DNA of 64,000 nucleotides, taken from Parvibaculum indicum (GTDB lineage: Bacteria > Pseudomonadota > Alphaproteobacteria > Parvibaculales > Parvibaculaceae). The DNA is taken from NCBI RefSeq assembly GCF_011762095.1, contig NZ_JAASQO010000002.1, positions 62,001-126,000 on the forward strand, written 5' to 3'. The notes under the pieces were generated by a model. That model made no database searches. It was not told the origin of the DNA and saw only the letters and a program-made list of their open reading frames with translations. The translations under genes and the position numbers were made by a program. Each line of letters opens with the position of its first letter. Within the stretch, counting starts at the first letter, position 1. Shown piece by piece: positions 17,219 through 24,961 of the stretch.

Positions 17219-18358
17219 ATGGCATTGGTACTCACCGAGGAGCAGCAACTGCTCCGCGACACGGCAACACAGTTCTTTCAGGAGCGCGTCGGTATCCAGA
17301 ACCTGCGCAAGCTGCGCGACGAAAAAGACGAAACGGGTTTCGACCGCGCGATCTGGAAGGAAATGGCGGATCTCGGCTTTGCCGGCATCATGATTTCCGA
17401 GAAATACGGCGGCACCGAATTCGGCCCGGTGGGCCTCGGTCTCGTGCTGGAACAGGCCGGCCGCGTATTGGCGGCAACCCCTCTCGTTTCGACGGTGCTT
17501 CTCTGCGGCAGCGCGATCCAGCTCGCGGGCAGCGCCAACCAGCGGCAGGAACTTCTCACCGCCATCGCCGCGGGCGACCGCGTCATGGCGCTGGCGCTGG
17601 AGGAAGGGCCGCATCACAACCCCACCCGCATCGCCACCAAGGCCGAAACACGTGGCGACAGCTATGCGATTTCGGGGAGCAAGACTTTCGTGCTGGACGG
17701 CCATGTCGCCGACCAGCTTATCGTCGCCGCGCGCACAAGCGGCGGGGAAAACGATGCCAACGGCATCACCCTCTTCCTCGTCGACCGGAAAGCGCCGGGC
17801 GTGAAAGTCACCCGCACCCATATGGTGGACAATCGCAACGCGGCGAATATCGAGTTCGACAATGTGGAAGTCTCCGACGACGCCGTACTCGGCTCTCTCG
17901 ACGGCGGCTATGACGTGCTCGAACAGGTGCTGGACATTGCCCGTATCGGCCTCTCCGCCGAGATGATGGGCCTTGTGCAGCAGGTCTTCGACACGACGCT
18001 CGAATATCTGAAGGAACGCAAGCAGTTCGGCGTCCCGATCGGCTCCTTCCAGGCGCTGCAGCATCGCATCGCGCACCTCTTCTCGGAGCTGGAACTCTGC
18101 CGCTCGGTGGTGCTCGAGGGGCTCACCGCGCTGGAGGAACGCCGCAACGACGTGCCGCAGATCGCCAGCCTCGCCAAAGCAAGGCTGTCGGACACGGCCC
18201 GCGTCATGACCAATGAAGGCCTTCAGATGCATGGCGGCATGGGGATGACCGACCAGTTCGATGTCGGCCTCTTCATGAAGCGGGCCCGCGTGGCCGCCGC
18301 CACGCTGGGCGACAGCAATTTCCACCGCGACCGCTATGCGACGCTCGACGGCTTCTGA
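17219..18358 (+). CDS. acyl-CoA dehydrogenase, partner of the preceding one
   Basis: This 379-residue acyl-CoA dehydrogenase family protein contains DLGFAGIMISEKYGGTEFG, the middle-domain GSKTFVLDGHVADQLIVAAR, RKQFGVPIGSFQALQHRIA, and the C-terminal MHGGMGMTDQFDVGLFMKRA. It is shorter and more divergent in the first signature than its upstream neighbour, which fits the second subunit of a heteromeric enzyme. The gap to the preceding gene is 52 bp. After it comes the hairpin leader of the DUF1007 gene. Confidence 0.9.
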   Translation: MALVLTEEQQLLRDTATQFFQERVGIQNLRKLRDEKDETGFDRAIWKEMADLGFAGIMISEKYGGTEFGPVGLGLVLEQAGRVLAATPLVSTVLLCGSAIQLAGSANQRQELLTAIAAGDRVMALALEEGPHHNPTRIATKAETRGDSYAISGSKTFVLDGHVADQLIVAARTSGGENDANGITLFLVDRKAPGVKVTRTHMVDNRNAANIEFDNVEVSDDAVLGSLDGGYDVLEQVLDIARIGLSAEMMGLVQQVFDTTLEYLKERKQFGVPIGSFQALQHRIAHLFSELELCRSVVLEGLTALEERRNDVPQIASLAKARLSDTARVMTNEGLQMHGGMGMTDQFDVGLFMKRARVAAATLGDSNFHRDRYATLDGF

Positions 18359-18386
18359 TCGTCGCAAGGCCACGCTGTAACTTGAC

Positions 18387-18432
18387 CTGCCGCCATTCTC
18401 CGGGCTTTTTAAAGCTCTGGAGGTGGCGGCAG
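18387..18432 (+). promoter_or_regulatory. strong RNA hairpin enclosing the Shine-Dalgarno sequence of the DUF1007 gene
   Basis: The outer arms CTGCCGCCA (18387-18395) and TGGCGGCAG (18424-18432) are perfect 9-bp complements. Inside them CTCCGG and GCTTT pair with AAAGC and CTGGAG, leaving one bulged base. The GGAGG that should load the ribosome for ATG 18433 is in the descending arm and the stem ends at the start codon. There is no T run, so this is not a plain terminator. Confidence 0.6.
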
Positions 18433-19098
18433 ATGCGTTTTCACAGGTGGTTTTGGGCCCTTTGGGCGGTTTCGGCGACGGCATTCTGGGCTCCGACGCC
18501 CGCCGGGGCGCATCCCCATGTCTGGATCGACATGAAAGTAGGCGTCGTCACGAATGCCGACCGGCAACTGGAAGCGCTTCGTATCCACTGGACCTTCGAC
18601 GAGTTCTACTCCGCCTTCGCGCTGGACGGCATCGAGAAGGACGAAGCCGGCCACTATCCGCAAAAGGTTCTGGACGAACTCGCCCAGGTCAACCTGACCA
18701 ATCTGAAGGAAGTGGATTTCTTCACCGAGATTTCGGCAGACGGCCGGAAGCTCGCACTCGGCAAGGCGAAAGATCCCGTATCGAGCTGGAACGAAAAACA
18801 GGGCCGGCTGACGCTCACCTTCACCCTGCCGCTGGAAACACCTCATGCGGCGCCCGTTCAGTTCCGCATCTACGATCCGAGCTACTACATCTCCATCGAC
18901 TATCCGGAAAAAGGCCGCGGCACCGAATTCCTCGCCGGCCCGCACGAGAACTGCGAGATCGCCGTCACCACGCCCAATGTCGAAAAAGTCTGGCTGAACC
19001 TGCCCGAAGCCGCCTTCACCGGCGGCAGCGCCACGGTGGGCGAAGGCTTCGGCGCCCATTTCGCCTCCACGGCCACACTCACCTGCAAGGACGCCTAA
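18433..19098 (+). CDS. periplasmic DUF1007 family protein, partner of Ni/Co exporter
   Basis: The product has 221 residues. A signal peptide spans about residues 1-27 (MRFHRWFWALWAVSATAFWA..AGA), followed by HPHVWIDMKV, the conserved start of DUF1007. Later come the motifs FYSAFALDGI and PSYYISIDY. DUF1007 proteins are usually encoded beside NicO/RcnA-type nickel-cobalt transporters, as here with the next gene 4 bp downstream. They are thought to serve metal export from the periplasmic face; the HPH triad may bind metal. The start codon lies at the foot of a strong hairpin. Confidence 0.82.
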   Translation: MRFHRWFWALWAVSATAFWAPTPAGAHPHVWIDMKVGVVTNADRQLEALRIHWTFDEFYSAFALDGIEKDEAGHYPQKVLDELAQVNLTNLKEVDFFTEISADGRKLALGKAKDPVSSWNEKQGRLTLTFTLPLETPHAAPVQFRIYDPSYYISIDYPEKGRGTEFLAGPHENCEIAVTTPNVEKVWLNLPEAAFTGGSATVGEGFGAHFASTATLTCKDA

Positions 19099-19102
19099 CC
19101 GA

Positions 19103-20155
19103 ATGCGCAAGCTCGCCATGGCCCTGCTTGTCCTGTCCGGCCTCATCGCAAGCGGGCTTTCCTCCCCCGCAACGGCCGCAAGCCCTTTCGCGGCACCGCC
19201 CGGCGCACCGGCCCAATCGGCCGCTCCGGCCGCTCCGGCCGCTCCGGCCGCCAGCGGCACCGGAGACTGGTTCGGCAGGTTCACAAGCTGGGCCATCGCA
19301 CAGCAGCAGGTCTACTATCGCCAGCTCGCCGGCGCGCTGCGCAATTTCAAACTGCAGGGCTCTGCCGCCGCCACATGGACGCTCGTCACCCTCTCCTTCT
19401 TCTACGGCATCTTCCATGCCGTGGGGCCGGGCCACGGCAAGGTGGTCGTCACCTCCTATCTGCTCGCCGATGAGCGCGATGTGAGGCGCGGCGTCCTGCT
19501 CGCCTTTCTCGCCGCCTTCATGCAGGCGGTGACGGCGATCGTGCTGGTCGGCATACTCGCCCTGGTGCTGGGCTTCACCATGCGGGCCACGGCCGATGCC
19601 ATCCCCTATGTCGAAGGGGCGAGCTTCGTCCTGATCGCTGCCATGGGCCTCTGGGTCATCTGGCGGGGCATTTCCCGGCTGCGCGGCAAGGGGCACCACC
19701 ACGCCCATTCTCACCACGGTCACGAACATCATCATGACCATAGCCATGACGGCGAGGAATGCGCGGATTGCGGACATGCCCATATGCCGGCCCCCGCCGA
19801 TCTCAGGAAAACGGAATCCCTCGCGGAAATGGCAGGCATGATCCTCGCCGTGGGCCTGCGCCCCTGTTCCGGCGCCATTCTGGTGCTGCTTTTCGCCCTC
19901 ACCCAGAGCGCCTTCCTGGCCGGGGCGCTGTCGGCCTTCACCATGTCGCTCGGTACCGCCATCACCGTATCCGCGCTTGCCGTAGCGGCGGTCTCCTCGC
20001 GCGGCCTTGCCATGCGCTTTGCCTCCGGCCTGGACAACCGCTGGACCGGCTATCTGGAGGCGGGGCTGATGCTTGTCGGCGGCGCCGTCATTCTGATCTT
20101 CGGCCTCCTCCTGCTGGCCGCCCTCGTGACGGAGCCGGCAAGGCCGTTTATATAA
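19103..20155 (+). CDS. nickel/cobalt efflux protein, NicO (RcnA-like) family
   Basis: This is a 350-residue membrane protein. It has a signal-like N-terminus and an Ala-Pro low-complexity segment encoded by a direct 9-bp repeat (APAAPAAPAA). The first transmembrane block contains FFYGIFHAVGPGHGKVVVTSY, a hallmark of NicO. A long His-rich cytosolic loop (about residues 195-235, HHHAHSHHGHEHHHDHSH) is the metal-sensing or metal-binding loop. The second block has LAVGLRPCSGAILVLLFAL. It exports Ni or Co, with specificity unresolved, and is translationally linked to the DUF1007 gene. Confidence 0.88.
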   Translation: MRKLAMALLVLSGLIASGLSSPATAASPFAAPPGAPAQSAAPAAPAAPAASGTGDWFGRFTSWAIAQQQVYYRQLAGALRNFKLQGSAAATWTLVTLSFFYGIFHAVGPGHGKVVVTSYLLADERDVRRGVLLAFLAAFMQAVTAIVLVGILALVLGFTMRATADAIPYVEGASFVLIAAMGLWVIWRGISRLRGKGHHHAHSHHGHEHHHDHSHDGEECADCGHAHMPAPADLRKTESLAEMAGMILAVGLRPCSGAILVLLFALTQSAFLAGALSAFTMSLGTAITVSALAVAAVSSRGLAMRFASGLDNRWTGYLEAGLMLVGGAVILIFGLLLLAALVTEPARPFI

Positions 20156-20291
20156 GGGCCACGCCGGAGCGCAGCCTTCCGGGCGCCGGGCGCGCCTATC
20201 GACAATGAAGCCCCCCCGCCCCATACTGCGCCCGATCCCGTGCCGCCTCGCGCGGCACCCCGCCGGTAGACCGAATGAGCAAGAGACAACA

Positions 20292-20528
20292 ATGGCTGAC
20301 GACACCAAGACCGACCTGCCCGAACGCATTACCGTTCTCGCCCGCGACTTCACGCCTGCTGCCATGGAATTTCACCGCCGCAACATGAGCGAGAAGGGCT
20401 ACCGGATGGAAGGCCAGATCGTTCAGCGCAAGTTTCAGATGATCGAGGGCATGGATGCGCCCAAGGATCTGTTCGACGGCGAGCTGTTCTACGCTGTGAC
20501 ATTTGTGCGAAAGAACGTCGAAAGCTGA
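20292..20528 (+). CDS. small conserved-looking cytosolic protein of unknown function
   Basis: The protein has 78 residues, starts MADDTKTDLPERITVLARDF and ends with FYAVTFVRKNVES. The composition and the balanced alpha/beta pattern suggest a real folded protein (strand, helix AAMEFHRRNMSEKG, strand-strand). I do not recognise a named family. The ATG at 20292 was preferred to the frame open from 20205, whose first 29 codons are Pro/Arg-rich. It sits alone between the Ni/Co exporter and egtB. Confidence 0.65.
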   Translation: MADDTKTDLPERITVLARDFTPAAMEFHRRNMSEKGYRMEGQIVQRKFQMIEGMDAPKDLFDGELFYAVTFVRKNVES

Positions 20529-20850
20529 CGCAGCGGCGATTCGCGATATCGCGATCCACGACGCGCCGCCCCACCGGGCGGCGCGTTGTCGTTTCGGCTT
20601 GCGCAAGGCCTCCATCGCCGCGTCACGCAATTTTTTGCTGCGTTTTCCGCCATATCGCCTCGTCCGCCCCGGTCGCCACTGGCAATTCCGGCGCGGGACA
20701 CTATCTGAAGGCGACCGGAAAACCTGCCTTTTCCTCGCGCATATTTGACAGCGGCAGGCCCCAAAGCGAGGCTATGTCCGCTTCGCACACGCAGCGCAAT
20801 TCGGCGCGCTGGAAACGAAAAGACGAAGGGCAGACGAAGAAGGAGCCCAG
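20529..20850. other. 322-bp intergenic region with terminator-like hairpin and 14-bp palindrome
   Basis: TCGCGATATCGCGA (20541-20554) is a perfect palindrome. ACGCGCCGCCC (20561-20571) and GGGCGGCGCGT (20576-20586) form an 11-bp stem that could end the upstream transcript, although only a weak T run follows. The rest should hold the egtB promoter and leader. A GAAGGAG stands 7 bases before ATG 20851. No ORF in it is convincing. Confidence 0.5.
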
Positions 20851-22140
20851 ATGTCCGAAACGGCAACGCTCGGCAGCGACGCTACGGATCGCCACCGGCC
20901 CGACGCGACCGACGAGACGAGTTCCGCGCTCGGCCACGCCTTTGCCCGTGTTCGCCAGCGCACGGAAGAATTGACGGCTCCCCTCTCCGCCGAAGACCAG
21001 ACCATCCAGTCCATGACCGATGCCAGCCCGGCCAAATGGCACAGGGCGCATACGACATGGTTCTTCGAGACCTTCCTGCTCGTGCCGCATGCGCCGGGCT
21101 ATGAGGTTTTCGATCCCGATTACAATTTCCTCTTCAACTCCTATTACGAAGCGGTCGGCGAGCGGCATGCGCGCCCGCGCCGCGGCATGATCACCCGCCC
21201 CGGCATTGCCGAGATCGCCGCCTATCGCGCCCATGTGGACGCCGCGATGCAGGCCTTCATCGCCACATGCGACAGTGCCCTCTATCCCCTGATCGAGCTC
21301 GGCCTCAACCATGAGGAGCAGCACCAGGAGCTGATCGTCACCGACATCAAGCATGCCTTTGCGGAAAATCCGACTTTTCCCGTCTATGCCCCCGACAGCA
21401 ACGCCGATCGCGTGGAAAAGGCCGCGCCCAAACTCGGCTGGTTCGAGGTCGAAGGCGGCGTCTACAGCATCGGCCATGAAGGCGAAGGGTTTGCCTATGA
21501 CAATGAGACGCCCGCGCATGAGACCCTGCTGCGGGATATGCGCATCGCCTCGCGCCCCGTCAGCACCGGCGAATATCTCGACTTCATCGCCGATGGCGGC
21601 TACGAGCGGCCCGAATTCTGGCTGTCCGACGGCTGGGCGACCGTGCAGAACGAAGGCTGGCGAGCGCCGCTCTACTGGCACAGGGACGGCAATCTCTGGA
21701 TGACCTACACGCTGCACGGCCTCCAGCCCGTGCGCGAATGCGAACCCGTCACCCATGTCAGCTATTACGAGGCCAACGCCTTTGCCGCATGGGCGGGAAA
21801 ACGCCTGCCCACCGAAATGGAACGCGAGGTCGGCGCGCGCCTTCATGGCGAGAAGGACGAGCTTCTCCCGCAAGCCGGTATCCACCCCCGTCCGCTCGCA
21901 CCCGGCTTTACCCAGGATGTATGGGAGTGGACGGAGAGCGCCTATCTGCCCTATCCCGGGTTCAAGCCCGCCAAAGGCGCTGTCGGCGAATATAACGGCA
22001 AGTTCATGGTCAACCAGATGGTGCTGCGCGGACGCTCCTGCGCCACACCGCCCGGCCATCAGCGCATTTCCTATCGCAATTTCTTTCCGGCCTCAGCCCG
22101 CTGGCAGTTCAGCGGCTTCAGGCTCGCCGAGGATCTCTGA
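20851..22140 (+). CDS. egtB: ergothioneine biosynthesis sulfoxide synthase EgtB
   Basis: The protein has 429 residues. The N-terminal DinB-like four-helix domain supplies the iron ligands: His64 (KWHRAHTTWFFETF) and the pair in NHEEQHQE (His154, His158). The C-terminal formylglycine-generating-enzyme-like (C-type-lectin-type) domain covers about residues 190-429, with VSTGEYLDFI, VTHVSYYEANAFAAWAGKRLPTE, DVWEWTESAY and the ending RNFFPASARWQFSGFRLA. EgtB joins trimethylhistidine to cysteine or glutamylcysteine through an Fe(II)-dependent sulfoxidation. egtD follows after one base, so the substrate-producing enzyme is made from the same transcript. Confidence 0.95.
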   Translation: MSETATLGSDATDRHRPDATDETSSALGHAFARVRQRTEELTAPLSAEDQTIQSMTDASPAKWHRAHTTWFFETFLLVPHAPGYEVFDPDYNFLFNSYYEAVGERHARPRRGMITRPGIAEIAAYRAHVDAAMQAFIATCDSALYPLIELGLNHEEQHQELIVTDIKHAFAENPTFPVYAPDSNADRVEKAAPKLGWFEVEGGVYSIGHEGEGFAYDNETPAHETLLRDMRIASRPVSTGEYLDFIADGGYERPEFWLSDGWATVQNEGWRAPLYWHRDGNLWMTYTLHGLQPVRECEPVTHVSYYEANAFAAWAGKRLPTEMEREVGARLHGEKDELLPQAGIHPRPLAPGFTQDVWEWTESAYLPYPGFKPAKGAVGEYNGKFMVNQMVLRGRSCATPPGHQRISYRNFFPASARWQFSGFRLAEDL

Positions 22141-22141
22141 C

Positions 22142-23119
22142 ATGAATTCGACCGTCCCCCTCCTGGAAAAGCTTCAGGACATGGAACCTGCGCGCGACGA
22201 TTTCCTCGACAGCGTCGTCGAGGGGCTGAACGCACCGCAAAAGCACCTTCACTGCAAGTTTCTCTATGACGAGGAAGGCTCTCATCTCTTCGACGATATC
22301 TGCGAGCTGCCGGAATATTATCCGACCCGCACCGAGATCGGCATTCTCGAAAGCCATGCGCCCGACATTGCTGGCGTCATCGGCCCGCGGGCGCAGATCG
22401 TTGAATTCGGCTCCGGAGCGGGCATCAAGATCCGCCTTCTCCTTTCCGCGCTGACGGATCCCGTAGCCTATATGCCCGTGGAAATTTCCCGCGAGCACTT
22501 GCTGGCAGCCTCGGCAAGCCTTGCCAGCGATTTTCCGGCGCTGCGCATCGCCCCTGTCTGCGCCGACTATACCGAGCCCTTCACCCTGCCTGCCCTGGAA
22601 GGCGAGGCGCCCGCCAATATCGCCGGCTTCTTTCCCGGCTCGACCATCGGCAATTTCACCCGCGACGAAGCGGTGAAGTTTCTGGCGCTGACGCGCCGCC
22701 TGCTCGGCCGGGACGCCACCATGATCATCGGCATCGACCTGGTGAAGGACATCGACACACTACGCGCCGCCTATAACGACGCAAAAGGCGTGACGGCGGC
22801 GTTCAACCTGAATTTTCTGAAACGGATCAATCGCGAACTGGGCGCCGATTTCGACCTCGCAGCCTTCGATCACGATGCGCGCTGGAACCCCGAGCTGGAA
22901 CGCATCGAAATGCATCTCGTCTCGAAGCAGGATCAGACGGTCGCCATCGGCGGACATCGCTTCGCCTTTCGCAAGGGCGAGACCATCCACACCGAAAGCT
23001 CGCATAAATACCGCATAGAAGGCTTTCGCGCGCTGGCCCGGGAAGCGGGCTACGAACCCGAACGCGTATGGACGGACGAGCGGAACTATTTCAGCGTCCA
23101 CGCCCTTCGCGCGGTCTGA
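22142..23119 (+). CDS. egtD: L-histidine N(alpha)-methyltransferase EgtD
   Basis: This 325-residue protein is of the EgtD/DUF2260 type, with KFLYDEEGSHLFDDICELPEYYPTRTE (substrate lid), IVEFGSGAGIKIRLLL (SAM motif I), YMPVEISREHLL, FFPGSTIGNFT, and the C-terminal FRKGETIHTESSHKY. It trimethylates histidine to hercynine, the substrate of EgtB. It lies one base after the egtB stop, and ATG 22142 has no separate strong ribosome site, so coupling is expected. The longer frame beginning at 21755 overlaps egtB and was rejected. Confidence 0.95.
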   Translation: MNSTVPLLEKLQDMEPARDDFLDSVVEGLNAPQKHLHCKFLYDEEGSHLFDDICELPEYYPTRTEIGILESHAPDIAGVIGPRAQIVEFGSGAGIKIRLLLSALTDPVAYMPVEISREHLLAASASLASDFPALRIAPVCADYTEPFTLPALEGEAPANIAGFFPGSTIGNFTRDEAVKFLALTRRLLGRDATMIIGIDLVKDIDTLRAAYNDAKGVTAAFNLNFLKRINRELGADFDLAAFDHDARWNPELERIEMHLVSKQDQTVAIGGHRFAFRKGETIHTESSHKYRIEGFRALAREAGYEPERVWTDERNYFSVHALRAV

Positions 23120-23125
23120 CGGGCT

Positions 23126-23476
23126 CTACTTCGCACAATTGATGCAGGTCGGGATGGTCGGGTCGGCCTTCAGCCGCTTTTCCGAAATCCCGTCGCCGCA
23201 GGTCACGCAATAACCGTACTCGCCCTCATCGATACGCTCGATCGCGGCCTCGATGCGCAAACCTTCCTGGCGGCGGCGCTGTTCGGAGGCCTTCGCCATG
23301 GCCTGCATCTGCATCGCATCCATACGCGACAATCGCCCCACCGATTGCTGGTCGAGCGCAACCGGCTTGCGGTCGTCGGCCGAGGTTTCGCGGCTTGCCT
23401 GCAACGCCTTCAGCCGGGCGGAAAGCTCCCGCCGCAGCGTCGCCAGCTCGTCATCCGTCAGGGGTCGATCACTCAT
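23126..23476 (-). CDS. DksA/TraR-type C4 zinc finger protein
   Basis: The product has 116 residues: an N-terminal coiled coil (ELATLRRELSARLKALQ..) and a C-terminal four-cysteine zinc finger, CVTCGDGISEKRLKADPTIPTCINC, here given as CVTC at about 92-95 and CINC at about 111-114. The family binds the secondary channel of RNA polymerase, or in short TraR-like forms works without ppGpp. The coiled coil lacks a clear DxxDxA tip, so full DksA activity is uncertain. It converges on egtD, and a separate promoter must lie upstream of 23476. Confidence 0.85.
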   Translation of the reverse strand: MSDRPLTDDELATLRRELSARLKALQASRETSADDRKPVALDQQSVGRLSRMDAMQMQAMAKASEQRRRQEGLRIEAAIERIDEGEYGYCVTCGDGISEKRLKADPTIPTCINCAK

Positions 23477-23552
23477 TCGTGAAGTCTCTCATAATCGTTT
23501 GGCGCCCGCACCCCGTCTGCGCCACGATGCGGCCAGCAACAAAGGACACGCC

Positions 23553-24185
23553 ATGATCACGCTTCACCATCTCAACAATTCCCGTTCCCAGCGCATTCTC
23601 TGGCTGCTGGAAGAACTCGGCCTCGACTACGACATTGCGCTCTACCAGCGCGACAGCGAAACGCAGCTTGCGCCGCCGGAGCTGAAGGCCGTGCACCCGC
23701 TCGGCAAATCGCCCGTCATCACCGACGGCGAACGCACCGTGGCGGAATCGGGCGCCATTATCGACTATCTCGTCCGGACCCATGGCAATGGCCGCTTTCG
23801 GCCCGAGCCGGACAGCGAGGACTTCCTCGACTATGAGCATTGGCTCCACTTCGCGGAAGGTTCCGCCATGTTGCCCTTCCTGATGGGACTGTATGCGGGC
23901 CGTCTGGGCGAGGCGGCCGAGCCTCTCTGGCCGCGCATCTTTTCGGAGATGGACAATCATCTGAGCTATATGGAAAACGCGCTCGGACAACGCGCCTACT
24001 TCGTCGGCGACGATCTCACCGGCGCGGACGTGCAGCTCACTTTCGTGCTGGAGGCAGCCGACGCGAACGGGCTTCTCGACAACTACCCGAACCTGAAACG
24101 CTACCTCGCCGCCATGCAGGCCCGCGACGCCTATCAAAGAGCAATCGAACGCGGCGGCCCCTATGCGCTCGGGACCCGGCGCTGA
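23553..24185 (+). CDS. glutathione S-transferase
   Basis: This is a 210-residue GST. The N-terminal thioredoxin fold begins ITLHHLNNSRSQRILWLLEE, with Ser/Asn in the catalytic turn and the cis-Pro segment GKSPVITDG plus the ESGAIIDYL glutathione-binding motif. The C-terminal helical domain contains GDDLTGADVQLTF, the N-capping box. It resembles fungal/yeast GTT1-like GSTs in its start. AAAGGACACGCC precedes ATG 23553. It ends directly against the convergent ExoD gene. Confidence 0.88.
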   Translation: MITLHHLNNSRSQRILWLLEELGLDYDIALYQRDSETQLAPPELKAVHPLGKSPVITDGERTVAESGAIIDYLVRTHGNGRFRPEPDSEDFLDYEHWLHFAEGSAMLPFLMGLYAGRLGEAAEPLWPRIFSEMDNHLSYMENALGQRAYFVGDDLTGADVQLTFVLEAADANGLLDNYPNLKRYLAAMQARDAYQRAIERGGPYALGTRR

Positions 24186-24788
24186 CTACATGAGGAAATG
24201 GTGGAAGCCGAAGAAGATGGCCAGGATCATGGAGGCGGAGACGGCCAGCGAGACGACGCACAGCACCGTTCCCGCCGCCACGATCAGCCCGTCATGCTCC
24301 ACCAGCCCCACGCCGACGATGAAGAAGCAGACCGCAGGCAGCCACCCGCTGAACGGGATCGGGACGCATAGATTGAGCGCGGTGATGACGTAAAGCACGC
24401 CGACGACACGTTCGGCCGGGCCTTCGAAGAACCAAAGCATACGCCGCCGCGTCATGCGGGACAGCACCCGGGCGATGGGCAAGACATAGAGAGCCCCGGC
24501 CCGCCACTTTTTGCGTCCGAAAGATCGGTTGGTGATGAAATCCGGCAGCCAGAGGATCTTGCGGCCCAGCGCCATCTGCACGGAAACGAAAACGAGCGGA
24601 AGCCCCAGCAAAAGGTTCGAGCCCGGCGGCAGCGGGAGCATGTTCAAAAGCCCGCCCATGACGAAACCCCAGCCGAAACTGCGGTCCCCGAGCGAGGCCA
24701 GAATGTCTCCGAATGTACTTTCGTTCGGCCGCTTCCGTGTGCCGACCTGCGCGAGGCCCCGAAGCGTTCCGCTGCGTCTTTTTTTCAT
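24186..24788 (-). CDS. ExoD family membrane protein
   Basis: This 200-residue protein matches the exopolysaccharide synthesis ExoD family. A cytosolic N-terminus (TFGDILASLGDRSFGWGFVM) is followed by about four transmembrane segments, among them GLLNMLPLPPGSNLLLGLPLVFVSVQ and the ITALNLCVPIPFSGWLPAVCFFIVGVGLVEHDG signature. ExoD was first named for a Sinorhizobium exopolysaccharide phenotype; the biochemical role is unknown. No polysaccharide genes are nearby. Confidence 0.85.
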   Translation of the reverse strand: MKKRRSGTLRGLAQVGTRKRPNESTFGDILASLGDRSFGWGFVMGGLLNMLPLPPGSNLLLGLPLVFVSVQMALGRKILWLPDFITNRSFGRKKWRAGALYVLPIARVLSRMTRRRMLWFFEGPAERVVGVLYVITALNLCVPIPFSGWLPAVCFFIVGVGLVEHDGLIVAAGTVLCVVSLAVSASMILAIFFGFHHFLM

Positions 24789-24895
24789 GTCTGCGCCGTT
24801 ATACCCGACGCCCGTTAAAGGTACGTCAGCAAGGCGTTTAACACGTTTGATCGCACCGCGTCACCGCAGGATTGCCGCGCCCCGGGGAAGACAAC

Positions 24896-24927
24896 GAAAA
24901 ACGGGCCGGCAACAGCCGGCCCGTTTC
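24896..24927 (-). terminator. intrinsic terminator after the P450 gene
   Basis: In minus-strand sense, AAACGGGCCGGC, TGTT and GCCGGCCCGTTT are followed by a TTTTCG tail. The perfect 12-bp stem lies about 35 bp beyond the stop codon of the P450 gene. Confidence 0.8.
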
Positions 24928-24961
24928 GGGACATTACGGTAATGTCAGTCCAAAACCGCGA

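Noticed and set aside
20851-22140. EgtB as a DGR-related C-type-lectin target
   Set aside because: It shares the formylglycine/C-type-lectin fold with the DGR target but is a clear EgtB with iron ligands and egtD beside it; no repeat of the template is in it.
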